A DNA stretch of 24,303 bases. Source: Cyanobacteria bacterium UBA8803. Lineage in GTDB: Bacteria; Cyanobacteriota; Cyanobacteriia; Cyanobacteriales; Coleofasciculaceae. Position numbers and translations under genes: made by a program. Of this stretch, positions 1 to 7,120 are shown piece after piece. The notes beneath the pieces were generated by a model, which was given only the letters and a program-made list of their open reading frames with translations, did not search any database and was not told where the DNA came from. Position 1 is the stretch's first letter; every line of letters starts with the position of its first letter. Location of the stretch: assembly GCA_003505715.1 (NCBI GenBank), contig DNXU01000599.1:2253-26555 (forward strand), in the 5' to 3' direction.

Positions 1-11
1 CACCCTGGTTC

Positions 12-39
12 AGCTCTAGAGTTTCCCTCTAGAGCTTTT
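12..39 (+). terminator. Rho-independent terminator of a gene left of the window
   Basis: A perfect 10-bp stem (AGCTCTAGAG at 12-21 pairing with CTCTAGAGCT at 27-36) with a 5-nt loop is followed by TTTGTT. The T-rich side lies on the plus strand, so it most likely ends a plus-strand gene left of the window. It also sits just beyond the minus-strand lgt stop, so it may separate the two convergent genes. Confidence 0.75.
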
Positions 40-51
40 GTTATTCAGATA

Positions 52-930
52 TTATTCAGAAAGAATATCCCAGCGTTGATTTTCAGCTGGGACAACATCT
101 GGTAAGGGACGACCAAATAAATACAACCAAGCTAAACCAATAAGTCCCAGCGCGATCGCTGTTAAACTGACGATTTGAGCCATGCGTAACGGTCCCACCA
201 TTAGGCTATCTGTCCGCAATCCTTCAATCCAGACTCGACCAGCGCTATAGCTGACCATGTAAACTAGACCTAACGTCCCTACCTTTAAATGTGGTCTGCG
301 ATCTAAATCTCGAAAAAACAGCGTCATCAGTAACCCAAAGACCAACAAGTTCCAGAGGGATTCGTAGAGGAAAGTGGGATGGAAATATTCAAAATTCATT
401 AACTCTGCGGGACGCTGTTGGGGTGGAATGTAAAGCTTCCAAGGTAAATTAGTTGGACGCCCAAAGGCTTCGGAATTGAAGAAATTACCCCAACGCCCAA
501 TCGCCTGACCCAAAATTAAGGAAGGAACGACTAGATCGACCAACAGCCAGACGGAAATTTTATGAATGCGAGCAAAAATTACTGTTGCTAGGACGCCACC
601 TAGAATAGCACCGTGAATGGCAATACCGCCTTTCCAAATCGCAATAATGTCCTCCGGGTGCTGGGCATATTGTTCCCATTCAAACAAGACGTAGTATAGT
701 CTGGCACAGGGAATGGAGCCAATTACCAGCCAGATTACCAAGTCGCCCAAAAGGTCTGGGTTGACGTGACGACGCTTTGCCAGGTATTGGGACAGGCTGA
801 CACCGATTAATACAGCAGAGGCAATCAACAAACCGTACCAGCGGATTGCCAGCGGACCTAACTCGACTAGAATCGGTCCAGGAGAAGCAAATTGAAAGGC
901 CAGAGTCAGAGGAGATATGGCTTGCAGCAT
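52..930 (-). CDS. lgt: Prolipoprotein diacylglyceryl transferase
   Basis: Lgt transfers a diacylglyceryl group from phosphatidylglycerol to the lipobox cysteine of prelipoproteins, the first step of lipoprotein maturation in the inner membrane. The 292-residue length is normal. Visible hallmarks are the Lgt signature [13 protein letters not shown] (residues 145-157), the [12 protein letters not shown] loop with the conserved His (H106), and HPTFLYES near residue 183. The protein is hydrophobic with about seven membrane segments. By family alignment H106, R146, N149 and E154 correspond to conserved residues of the E. coli enzyme. The ATG at 928-930 begins directly before the first hydrophobic segment. 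The next gene upstream on the same strand encodes a predicted lipoprotein, a likely substrate, but a gap of about 125 bp with repeats separates them, so co-transcription is uncertain. Confidence 0.97.
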   Translation of the reverse strand: MLQAISPLTLAFQFASPGPILVELGPLAIRWYGLLIASAVLIGVSLSQYLAKRRHVNPDLLGDLVIWLVIGSIPCARLYYVLFEWEQYAQHPEDIIAIWKGGIAIHGAILGGVLATVIFARIHKISVWLLVDLVVPSLILGQAIGRWGNFFNSEAFGRPTNLPWKLYIPPQQRPAELMNFEYFHPTFLYESLWNLLVFGLLMTLFFRDLDRRPHLKVGTLGLVYMVSYSAGRVWIEGLRTDSLMVGPLRMAQIVSLTAIALGLIGLAWLYLFGRPLPDVVPAENQRWDILSE

Positions 931-985
931 GTAATTTTTAGGGGAGAGGGATTTTCATCCCGCTTTCGTCATATCCAATTTTATT

Positions 986-1010
986 AGAGACGTTCCGCCG
1001 GAACTTCTCT
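986..1010. repeat. Dispersed palindrome of the AGAGACGTTCC type
   Basis: AGAGA, GTTCC, a 3-nt loop, GGAAC and TCTCT form an almost perfect hairpin with one C/T mismatch. From memory, close relatives of this palindrome recur in intergenic DNA of many cyanobacteria. No T-run follows on either strand, so a repeat element is a better call than a terminator, although it does lie just downstream of the lipoprotein gene. Confidence 0.6.
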
Positions 1011-1015
1011 ACAAT

Positions 1016-1043
1016 CCCAACTCCCCATTCCCCATTCCCAAAA
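1016..1043. repeat. STRR-type tandem heptamers, CCCCATT
   Basis: Four consecutive 7-nt units: CCCAACT, CCCCATT, CCCCATT, CCCAAAA. Short tandem heptamers of this kind are a known class of repeat in filamentous cyanobacteria. They end about 14 nt before the lipoprotein gene stop. Confidence 0.7.
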
Positions 1044-1056
1044 GGATTTTTGCTCC

Positions 1057-1839
1057 CTACGGTAGTGCTGGCGGCGGACAGTTTTGACCGCAATAGACTT
1101 CCACAAAGCGAATGGTTGCCGTTTTCTTAAACTCTTTGGTCTGATTAAATTCCTTTTGAGTAGCAGGATAAATCCCCGCCAAGCTACCATCATTAGCGGC
1201 TCCCAGTCGGAAGGCGATATCCTTAGAGGGTTGTTTGGTAAATTTAACGTATTCTCGCGACTCGTTGGCCTGATGGTAAGACAAGTTAGGTTCTCCGTAG
1301 GCAGCCTGTGCTTGTTTGAGGGGTGTTCCAGGGCCGATACCTTCAGGAGTTTGATAATTGGGATTATCAGTGACTAAGGCTTCAATGATATCGACATCGC
1401 GCATTGGTGCCCCGGTGGGGTAGAGAATATAATATTGCTCTTTGCCTCCTTGCACGATCGCGATCGCATCATAATTGGCCATAAAAGGCGACTTCATCTT
1501 AAATTCTGCCTTTCCTTTCAGCAGTTGTTTGAGTTGCCCTAAAGTCATCCCTACCTTGGCTGGGCCAATACCATCAGCTACAATCGTCTGGTTGCCAGCA
1601 GATACAGCAGAATTAGCCATGCTAGGACTGGTATTAGAGGATAAGTTTTCCGCTGGGGAAGTATTGGTGCTGACAGGTGGAACCGTAGCACTGCTGTGAG
1701 GGGATGAATCTACTCCTTGGGTTGTACTGCTGTTGGTAGGTGGAGATGATGTCCCTTGATTTGACCGAGTTGTATTTCCACCGCAACCGATTAGCAGGAT
1801 TAAGAAACTAGCCGTGAGAGTAAGTTTAAGTTTATCCAT
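1057..1839 (-). CDS. Predicted lipoprotein of unknown function with paired GIGP motifs
   Basis: 260 residues. A short hydrophobic signal ends in a lipobox, LIGC (residues 16-19), so C19 is the expected lipidation site. A Ser/Thr/Asn/Pro-rich linker of about 65 residues follows (20-85), typical of a tether to the membrane. The folded part starts at residue 86. Two related segments begin with GIGP (residues 90 and 167), each followed by a stretch resembling VGMTLGQLKQLL or TPLKQAQAAYGEP, which suggests an internal duplication. A C-terminal CGQNC pair could form a disulfide. I do not recognise a named family. The ATG at 1837-1839 places the signal peptide directly at the N-terminus. It lies between lgt and rsmI on the same strand. 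Confidence 0.85.
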   Translation of the reverse strand: MDKLKLTLTASFLILLIGCGGNTTRSNQGTSSPPTNSSTTQGVDSSPHSSATVPPVSTNTSPAENLSSNTSPSMANSAVSAGNQTIVADGIGPAKVGMTLGQLKQLLKGKAEFKMKSPFMANYDAIAIVQGGKEQYYILYPTGAPMRDVDIIEALVTDNPNYQTPEGIGPGTPLKQAQAAYGEPNLSYHQANESREYVKFTKQPSKDIAFRLGAANDGSLAGIYPATQKEFNQTKEFKKTATIRFVEVYCGQNCPPPALP

Positions 1840-1904
1840 AGCACTAATAATTAAATAAATTCGGCAATTTTATGTTAATTTTAGTAAAATACCTAAAATC
1901 TTTA

Positions 1905-1930
1905 CTATTCCCAATTCCCTATTCCCTCTT
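1905..1930. repeat. STRR-type tandem heptamers at the 3' end of rsmI
   Basis: Consecutive units CCCAATT (1910-1916), CCCTATT (1917-1923) and CCCTCTT (1924-1930), with a degenerate unit before them, form a heptamer tract. It encodes the last residues of RsmI and supplies its stop codon (TAG, plus-strand 1905-1907). Confidence 0.65.
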
Positions 1931-2765
1931 TTGAAGGTGCAGGCAGTGCTAAGGCTAGCTGATAAAGCTGGCGTCGGGGGAGTTTGGTAAGTTGAGCTAA
2001 CTGACGTGCTGCTTGCGATCGCGAAATGCCTTGTATCATAATCTGCATTAACTCCTGCTTGAGAACTTCTTCTGACAGCACGGGCACTCCTGGCTCTTGC
2101 CCAGCAACCACAAGCGTATATTCTCCTTTAGGTTCTCGTTCCTGATACTGCGCGATCGCCTCGGTTATGGTTCCCCGCCATAACTCTTCGTGTAGCTTAG
2201 TTAACTCTCGTGCCAGTACAATTTGACGGTATGCGCCAAAACCATTGGCTAGGTCTTGCAAGGTTTGCCGGAGACTGTGAGGGGACTCGTAAAAAATCAA
2301 AGTTCTCGATTCAGCGGCCAAATATTCTAAGCGCTGTTGCCGTTCTTGAGTACTAGGGGGTAAAAAGCCTTCAAATACAAATCTGTCTGTAGGTAAACCC
2401 GAAGCAATCAAAGCCGTAATTGCAGCAGTAGCTCCCGGTACTGGCACTACAGGTATCCCAGCTTCAATACAAGCTCTGACTAACTCATAGCCAGGATCGG
2501 AGATTCCTGGCATTCCCGCATCCGTTACTAGAGCAATCTCCTTTCCTTGTTTCAACTGTCCCAACAATTCAGGTAAACGCTGCTGGCGGTTGTGTTCGTG
2601 GTAGCTTACTTGGGAAGTTTTAATTTGAAAATGTTCTAAAAGCTTCCCGGTATGGCGGGTGTCTTCTGCGGCAATGACATCGACCGATTGCAATATCCGT
2701 ACTGCTCGGAAGGTCATATCTTCCAAGTTACCAATCGGTGTCCCCACGATATAAAGCGTTCCCAT
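1905..2765 (-). CDS. rsmI: 16S rRNA (cytidine(1402)-2'-O)-methyltransferase
   Basis: RsmI uses S-adenosylmethionine to methylate the 2'-hydroxyl of C1402 in the ribosomal P site. Its 286 residues match the family length. The tetrapyrrole-methylase fold is clear: GTPIGNLEDMT (8-18), AEDTRHTGKLL (33-43), SYHEHN (54-59), TDAGMPGISDPG (81-92), then VPGATAAITALIASGLPTDR. The C-terminal helical part (SRSQAARQLAQLTKLPRRQLY) is the usual small RsmI tail domain. The last residues, around GIGNWE, are encoded by tandem heptamers at 1905-1930, so the C-terminus looks altered by repeat growth; the catalytic domain is unaffected. It is divergent from the rhomboid gene, with 43 bp between the two starts. 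Confidence 0.97.
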   Translation of the reverse strand: MGTLYIVGTPIGNLEDMTFRAVRILQSVDVIAAEDTRHTGKLLEHFQIKTSQVSYHEHNRQQRLPELLGQLKQGKEIALVTDAGMPGISDPGYELVRACIEAGIPVVPVPGATAAITALIASGLPTDRFVFEGFLPPSTQERQQRLEYLAAESRTLIFYESPHSLRQTLQDLANGFGAYRQIVLARELTKLHEELWRGTITEAIAQYQEREPKGEYTLVVAGQEPGVPVLSEEVLKQELMQIMIQGISRSQAARQLAQLTKLPRRQLYQLALALPAPSKEGIGNWE

Positions 2766-2808
2766 TTTTTACGATCTGAGCGAAGCCACTTGTCATTTTA
2801 CCCATCTT

Positions 2809-4407
2809 ATGGATATCAATCACCTACTACTCTTAATAGTCTCTACGTCATGTATGTTGAACCTGATTGTGGGAATTCAACGTGCGAGGATGGGTTATTG
2901 GGCTACTGATATCCGCAACTGGATTTTGGTTTCAGGATTTGTTTTGCTGGCGACGGCTATTTTTTATTTCCTAACTCCCACCAACGCTGGCTGGTTAGGT
3001 GGGGGTTTGTGGGGAGTGCTGATGTTGGTGCCGATTTTGGGTTTCCGGATCATGCATCAACTCGCTCTTGAGGAACGCTTTGGTGCCGCAAGTAGACTAG
3101 GGACGTTCTTGTGTTGGTTGCACCCCGCTCACAGCTGGCGTCAGTACTCAGAATTATTGTGGGCACTGGAAATGTTTAAGCAGGGGGCAAGCGATCGAGG
3201 CACAGCTATTATTAACCGCCACAAAGCAACGAACAGTTCCCTAGTTTGGCAAACTTTGGCTCTAATGTATCAAATCGAGGCTCGTTGGCAAGACCTGCGG
3301 GAGTGGATCGAAACAGAATTACCACCAGGAGTATGGCAAAATGACCCCACTCTGGCGATCTACTACCTGCGCTGCTTGGGAGAGACAGGGGATATCAATG
3401 CTTTACTTCAAGAATTTGAGCGTTTGGCACCAGTCCTAGAACGGACAGATCGGGGGATAAACCAGAATCAAGCACAGTTATTTGCCTTGGCCTTTTGCGG
3501 CCAACAGGAACAGACTGCTAGACTGCTCAAAGGGCCACTCGCATTTTATCCAAAGCACATCCGCCAATTTTGGTTGGCAACAGCTGACTGGGTTGCTGGA
3601 GATTGGGCGATCGCTCGTCAGCAACTACTGGCTATTAGTAACGGCAGTACTCTACTCTACCGTCATGCTGCCCAAAGGCGCTTATCCCAGCCACCGACCG
3701 ATCCAGAAGCAGTGCTGACTCCAAGATCTAAACAGATTCTTTCTCGGATTGCCCTCGATATCCAGCATAGGGCAAAATACAGTGGTGGAAAACGATTTAT
3801 GGGTGCGGTGGCTTATGCCACTTGGGTGATTATTGGGTTAAACCTGTGGGTTTTTCTTGTGGAGATTCGGTTAGGAGGTAGCGAGAATCTTGATACCTTA
3901 TACCGTTTGGGGGCATTAGTGCCAGAGGAAGTTCTTAATGGTGCTTGGTGGCGGTTGTTAACCTCCACTTTTCTCCACTTTGGCTTCGTCCACCTGTTGA
4001 TGAATATGTTGGGTCTCTACATCCTCGGCCCTTTTGTAGAATTGGCGCTGGGAGTGTGGCGATATCTGGTACTTTACTTGACTGCTGGTGTCGGTTCCAT
4101 GCTGGTTGTTTCTTTTGCTACCCAGATGGGATATTCCCAGGCTGAATTTGTAGTTGGAGCATCTGGATGCGTGATGGGCATTATCGGAGCCACGGCGGCT
4201 ATTCTATTACGAGGTTGGCGTAGGGAAAAATCTCGAATTGCCTCAAAGCGTTTGCGATTTATCCTATTTATTATCGCCTTTCAAGTGGTCTTTGACCTTT
4301 CGATGCCTCAGATTAGCTTCACGGGTCACACGGCTGGATTAATTATTGGTTTTTTAGTGGGCAGCTTATTAAAACATAATTGGCGAGGTCTAAGATTAGG
4401 ACGCTAG
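2809..4407 (+). CDS. Rhomboid-family intramembrane serine protease with long N-terminal helical extension
   Basis: The C-terminal rhomboid domain (about 335-525) has the expected catalytic elements: FLHFGFVHLLMNM with H390, H395 and oxyanion-type N399, the serine motif GASG with S452, and GHTAG with H507. S452 and H507 form the predicted Ser-His dyad that cleaves substrates inside the membrane. Bacterial rhomboids are often near 200-300 residues; this one has 532. The first 75 residues contain two membrane segments, and residues 90-310 form a soluble helical region with alternating W/A/L-rich pairs that resembles TPR-type repeats, perhaps for recruiting partners. It is divergent from rsmI and precedes the TPR-CHAT gene. 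No good ribosome binding site is seen before the ATG at 2809; the next in-frame ATG is residue 16. Confidence 0.92.
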   Translation: MDINHLLLLIVSTSCMLNLIVGIQRARMGYWATDIRNWILVSGFVLLATAIFYFLTPTNAGWLGGGLWGVLMLVPILGFRIMHQLALEERFGAASRLGTFLCWLHPAHSWRQYSELLWALEMFKQGASDRGTAIINRHKATNSSLVWQTLALMYQIEARWQDLREWIETELPPGVWQNDPTLAIYYLRCLGETGDINALLQEFERLAPVLERTDRGINQNQAQLFALAFCGQQEQTARLLKGPLAFYPKHIRQFWLATADWVAGDWAIARQQLLAISNGSTLLYRHAAQRRLSQPPTDPEAVLTPRSKQILSRIALDIQHRAKYSGGKRFMGAVAYATWVIIGLNLWVFLVEIRLGGSENLDTLYRLGALVPEEVLNGAWWRLLTSTFLHFGFVHLLMNMLGLYILGPFVELALGVWRYLVLYLTAGVGSMLVVSFATQMGYSQAEFVVGASGCVMGIIGATAAILLRGWRREKSRIASKRLRFILFIIAFQVVFDLSMPQISFTGHTAGLIIGFLVGSLLKHNWRGLRLGR

Positions 4408-4415
4408 TGCTGTGG

Positions 4416-4444
4416 AGGCAGAAGTCTCCCCTCTGCCTTATTTT
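4416..4444 (+). terminator. Possible weak terminator after the rhomboid gene
   Basis: A 7-bp stem, AGGCAGA (4416-4422) with TCTGCCT (4432-4438), is followed by TATTTT. It lies 8 bp beyond the rhomboid stop. The loop is 9 nt and the T-run is interrupted, so termination would be partial at best. Confidence 0.4.
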
Positions 4445-4461
4445 CAAGCTAGGCACCCTGA

Positions 4462-4677
4462 GCTATCGCACAAAACTCTCGCGATGAAAATAATTCTCCC
4501 TCTCATCCCTCATCTGAAGTCCCTGATCCTTCCTCCCTCAGCTCTCTCCCTATTTTCAACCTAGTACAGGAGGCTATTACGTTCTATCAGGCTGGACAAT
4601 TTGCTCAGGCGATCGCTCTATGGCAGCAAGCGACCACTTTATACCAAAATCAGGGAGACGAACTCAATCAAGCACTG
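4462..4677 (+). other. Upstream open frame of the TPR-CHAT gene without a standard start
   Basis: The frame of the TPR-CHAT gene stays open back to a TGA at 4459-4461, and 4561-4677 encodes a convincing TPR helix pair (including QEAITFYQAGQFAQAIALWQ). Yet the 216 nt contain no in-frame ATG, GTG or TTG. In another frame, an ATG at 4484 opens 26 codons with Lys at residues 3 and 12 and many Leu/Ile residues, resembling a signal peptide, and ends at TAG 4562-4564, where the TPR frame becomes recognisable. The simplest reading is that the native gene began at 4484 and suffered a frameshift between about 4500 and 4564. A sequencing error or an unusual start codon remains possible. Confidence 0.7.
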
Positions 4678-7032
4678 ATGCTTAGTTATCTTTCCTTAGC
4701 GCATCAGCAGCTTGGAGATTGGTCTCAGGCAAGCAGTGCGATCGCACAAAGCCTAAAATTAATTCAGAACTCACCACTAACAACCGACAACTCACAACTC
4801 ATTTTTGCCCATGTATTAAATACCCAAGGAAGCCTGCAATTTGCTGGAGGTCAAGCAGAAGTTGCATTAGCGACATGGAAACGGGCTACTGATATTTATA
4901 AACAAGTTAAAGAGCGCAATCGAACCATTGGCAGTCTGATTAACCAGGCACAGGCACAGCAGGCATTAGGACTATTTTTACAAACACGGCAAACCCTAGA
5001 CGAAGTAGAGCAAATGCTTCAGCAGGAACCGAATTCTCAACTCAAGGCCATAGGTTTGCGAAGTTTGGGAAATATCCGATTGTTAGTAGGTGATGTGTCC
5101 AATTCTCGCCGAGTATTGCAGCAAAGTTTAGCCCTTGCCGAACAACAAGAATTTAATCAAGATATCGCTGCCACATTGCTCAGCTTGGGTAACGTGGCTC
5201 GTGCCGAAAAAAATGCCAGTGCCGCTCTAGCATTCTATCAGCAGGTTATAACTGCTAACGCCCCAACTCTGACTCGGACGCAAGCACAGCTCAACCAATT
5301 GAGTCTACTGTTAGAGATGGGAAGACCACAAGAGGGTCAATCCCTTGTTCCTGTCATCCAGACTCTACTACAGAACCTACCTCCGAGTCGAGCAACAGTC
5401 TATGCCGGGATTAATTTTGCTCAAAGTCTGATGCGGTTAGGAAATAGGGAACAGAGGATAGAGAATAGAGAGCAAGGGGGTACTCTAATCCACGAGCCTG
5501 CCACCTCATCTCCCTATACCCAAGCTGCACAAACCCTCGCAGCTGCTCTCCAGCAAGCAAAAAGTCTAAGCGATCGCCCCAGCGAGGCATATGCTCTGGG
5601 GTATCTAGGTAGGATATATGAGCAGACCCAACAATGGTCAGAGGCGCAAAAGCTGACTGAGCAGGCACTCCTGATTGCTCAAGCAGTGAATTCTTCAGAA
5701 ATTGCTTATCAGTGGCAGTGGCAGCTGGGGCGCATCCTGAAAGCTCAGGGACAGATAGAGGCAGCAACCCAAGTTTATGAGAAAGCGTTTAAGACACTTC
5801 AGTCCATTCGGAGCGATCTGATTGCCACCAGTCCAGACTTGCAATTCTCATTTCGCGAAAGTGTAGAGCCAGTCTACCGACAATTTGTCGATTTATTATT
5901 GCAAAAATCTCCCACTCAAGACAATTTAAAGCAAGCGCGAGAAGTGATTGAATCGCTGCAACTGGCAGAACTAGACAACTTCTTCCGCACTGCCTGTTTG
6001 GAAGGGCAAACTGTTGCCATCGATACGGTAGACCAAACTGAAGCAGCTGTTATTTACCCGATTATTTTGGCAGACCGACTGGCAATCATCTTAAGCTTAC
6101 CAGGCGAACCTTTGCGTCAATACACCGCTGCTGTCTCTGGGTTAGAACTGGAGGATACTGTAGAACAATGGCGGCAAAACTTGGAAAAGCCCTTCACGAC
6201 ACCAGAGAGCAAACTTTTAGGGCAACGGGTTTACGACTGGCTGATTCGTCCAATTGAAGCAGAGTTAAAGGAGCGATCGCTTAAAACCTTAGTATTTGTC
6301 CTAGATGGTGTCCTCCGCAACGTGCCAATGGCAGCGTTGTACGATGGTCAACAATACCTGATCGAACGCTACAGTATTGCCCTCACGCCCGGATTGCGAC
6401 TGCTCAATCCCCAAGCCATACAACCCCGAAGTTTAGGTGTCTTGGCTGCGGGACTGACGGAAGAACGCCATGGATTTAGCGCCTTATCTAATGTCAATTC
6501 AGAACTACAAGAAATCCAAACAGAACTTAAAAGCCGCATCCTCTTAAATCAATCATTTACCAGTTCTGCCTTAGCAAATCAGCTGCAAGCGCTGCCATTC
6601 CCAGTAGTTCACTTAGCCACCCACGGCCAGTTTAGTTCAAATGCCAACGAAACATTTATCCTGGCTTGGGATAAACCGATCGAGGTGACTGAACTAAGTG
6701 CATTACTTCGCAAACGGGAACAAGCGAGGGAACAAGCAATAGAACTCCTCGTTCTAAGTGCCTGCGAAACCGCTGCGGGCGATAAAAGAGCCGCGTTAGG
6801 ACTGGCTGGCGTGGCAGTTCAAGCAGGCGCACGCAGTACCCTGGCTTCGTTGTGGAGTTTGGATGATGAGTCGGGAGCGCAGTTTATTGGTCAGTTTTAT
6901 CGCATATTATCTAGTCGCCGCCTGTCCAAAGCAGAAGCACTTAGACAGGCACAGCTTAGTTTATTACGCGATCAGAACTTCCGACATCCGCGCTACTGGG
7001 CACCCTATGTGTTAGTGGGGAACTGGTTGTAA
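4678..7032 (+). CDS. TPR-CHAT domain protein, putative caspase-like cysteine protease
   Basis: CHAT (Caspase HetF Associated with TPRs) domains are clan CD cysteine-protease-like modules. Here the C-terminal domain (about 480-784) has the His box HLATHG (dyad His H649) and the Cys box VLSACETA (C696), so the catalytic dyad is intact. It ends with the usual RHPRYWAPYVLVGNW. Residues 1-395 are TPR-like helical repeats, probably for protein binding. The ATG at 4678 is the first standard start in frame, but it cuts into a TPR, and the true N-terminus probably lies upstream in a shifted frame. Two heptamer tracts are expanded in frame, encoding residues 30-41 and 255-268. It lies between the rhomboid gene and the mosaic exoprotein gene; whether it processes either is inference. 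Confidence 0.92.
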   Translation: MLSYLSLAHQQLGDWSQASSAIAQSLKLIQNSPLTTDNSQLIFAHVLNTQGSLQFAGGQAEVALATWKRATDIYKQVKERNRTIGSLINQAQAQQALGLFLQTRQTLDEVEQMLQQEPNSQLKAIGLRSLGNIRLLVGDVSNSRRVLQQSLALAEQQEFNQDIAATLLSLGNVARAEKNASAALAFYQQVITANAPTLTRTQAQLNQLSLLLEMGRPQEGQSLVPVIQTLLQNLPPSRATVYAGINFAQSLMRLGNREQRIENREQGGTLIHEPATSSPYTQAAQTLAAALQQAKSLSDRPSEAYALGYLGRIYEQTQQWSEAQKLTEQALLIAQAVNSSEIAYQWQWQLGRILKAQGQIEAATQVYEKAFKTLQSIRSDLIATSPDLQFSFRESVEPVYRQFVDLLLQKSPTQDNLKQAREVIESLQLAELDNFFRTACLEGQTVAIDTVDQTEAAVIYPIILADRLAIILSLPGEPLRQYTAAVSGLELEDTVEQWRQNLEKPFTTPESKLLGQRVYDWLIRPIEAELKERSLKTLVFVLDGVLRNVPMAALYDGQQYLIERYSIALTPGLRLLNPQAIQPRSLGVLAAGLTEERHGFSALSNVNSELQEIQTELKSRILLNQSFTSSALANQLQALPFPVVHLATHGQFSSNANETFILAWDKPIEVTELSALLRKREQAREQAIELLVLSACETAAGDKRAALGLAGVAVQAGARSTLASLWSLDDESGAQFIGQFYRILSSRRLSKAEALRQAQLSLLRDQNFRHPRYWAPYVLVGNWL
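4765..4799. repeat. In-frame heptamer tract in the TPR region
   Basis: Five degenerate 7-nt units (CAGAACT, CACCACT, AACAACC, GACAACT, CACAACT) encode residues 30-41 of the TPR-CHAT protein (QNSPLTTDNSQL). The segment reads as a polar loop between two TPR helices. Confidence 0.7.
5440..5474. repeat. In-frame purine-rich heptamer tract in the TPR region
   Basis: Five units of the form GRRRAYA (GGAAATA, GGGAACA, GAGGATA, GAGAATA, GAGAGCA) encode residues 255-266 of the TPR-CHAT protein (GNREQRIENREQ). It is followed by a non-TPR stretch to about residue 280, after which TPR sequence resumes. Confidence 0.75.
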
Positions 7033-7069
7033 AAATTAGTGGTGCATAAACCCAAATAGCTACCCGCAG

Positions 7070-7103
7070 AAATTGTCAGAAGTGCTTTTACCTATGACAA
7101 TTT
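7070..7103. promoter_or_regulatory. Perfect inverted repeat just upstream of the mosaic exoprotein gene
   Basis: AAATTGTCA (7070-7078) and TGACAATTT (7095-7103) are perfect 9-bp inverted arms around a 16-nt spacer. The right arm ends 3 nt before the AAGGAG ribosome binding site (7107-7112) of the gene starting at 7121. It could be an operator or an mRNA leader hairpin; as a terminator for the upstream CHAT gene it would be AT-rich and weak. Confidence 0.5.
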
Positions 7104-7120
7104 TGTAAGGAGCCGAATCC

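Noticed and set aside
984..1193. Minus-strand 69-codon open frame overlapping the lipoprotein gene end
   Set aside because: It reads through the AGAGACGTTCC palindrome and the heptamers and overlaps a better-supported lipoprotein gene; its composition is not protein-like.
4462..4677. CTG (4675) or ATT/ATC codons as the true start of the TPR-CHAT gene
   Set aside because: Such starts are very rare and no ribosome binding site precedes any of them; a frameshift explains the upstream signal-peptide-like frame better.
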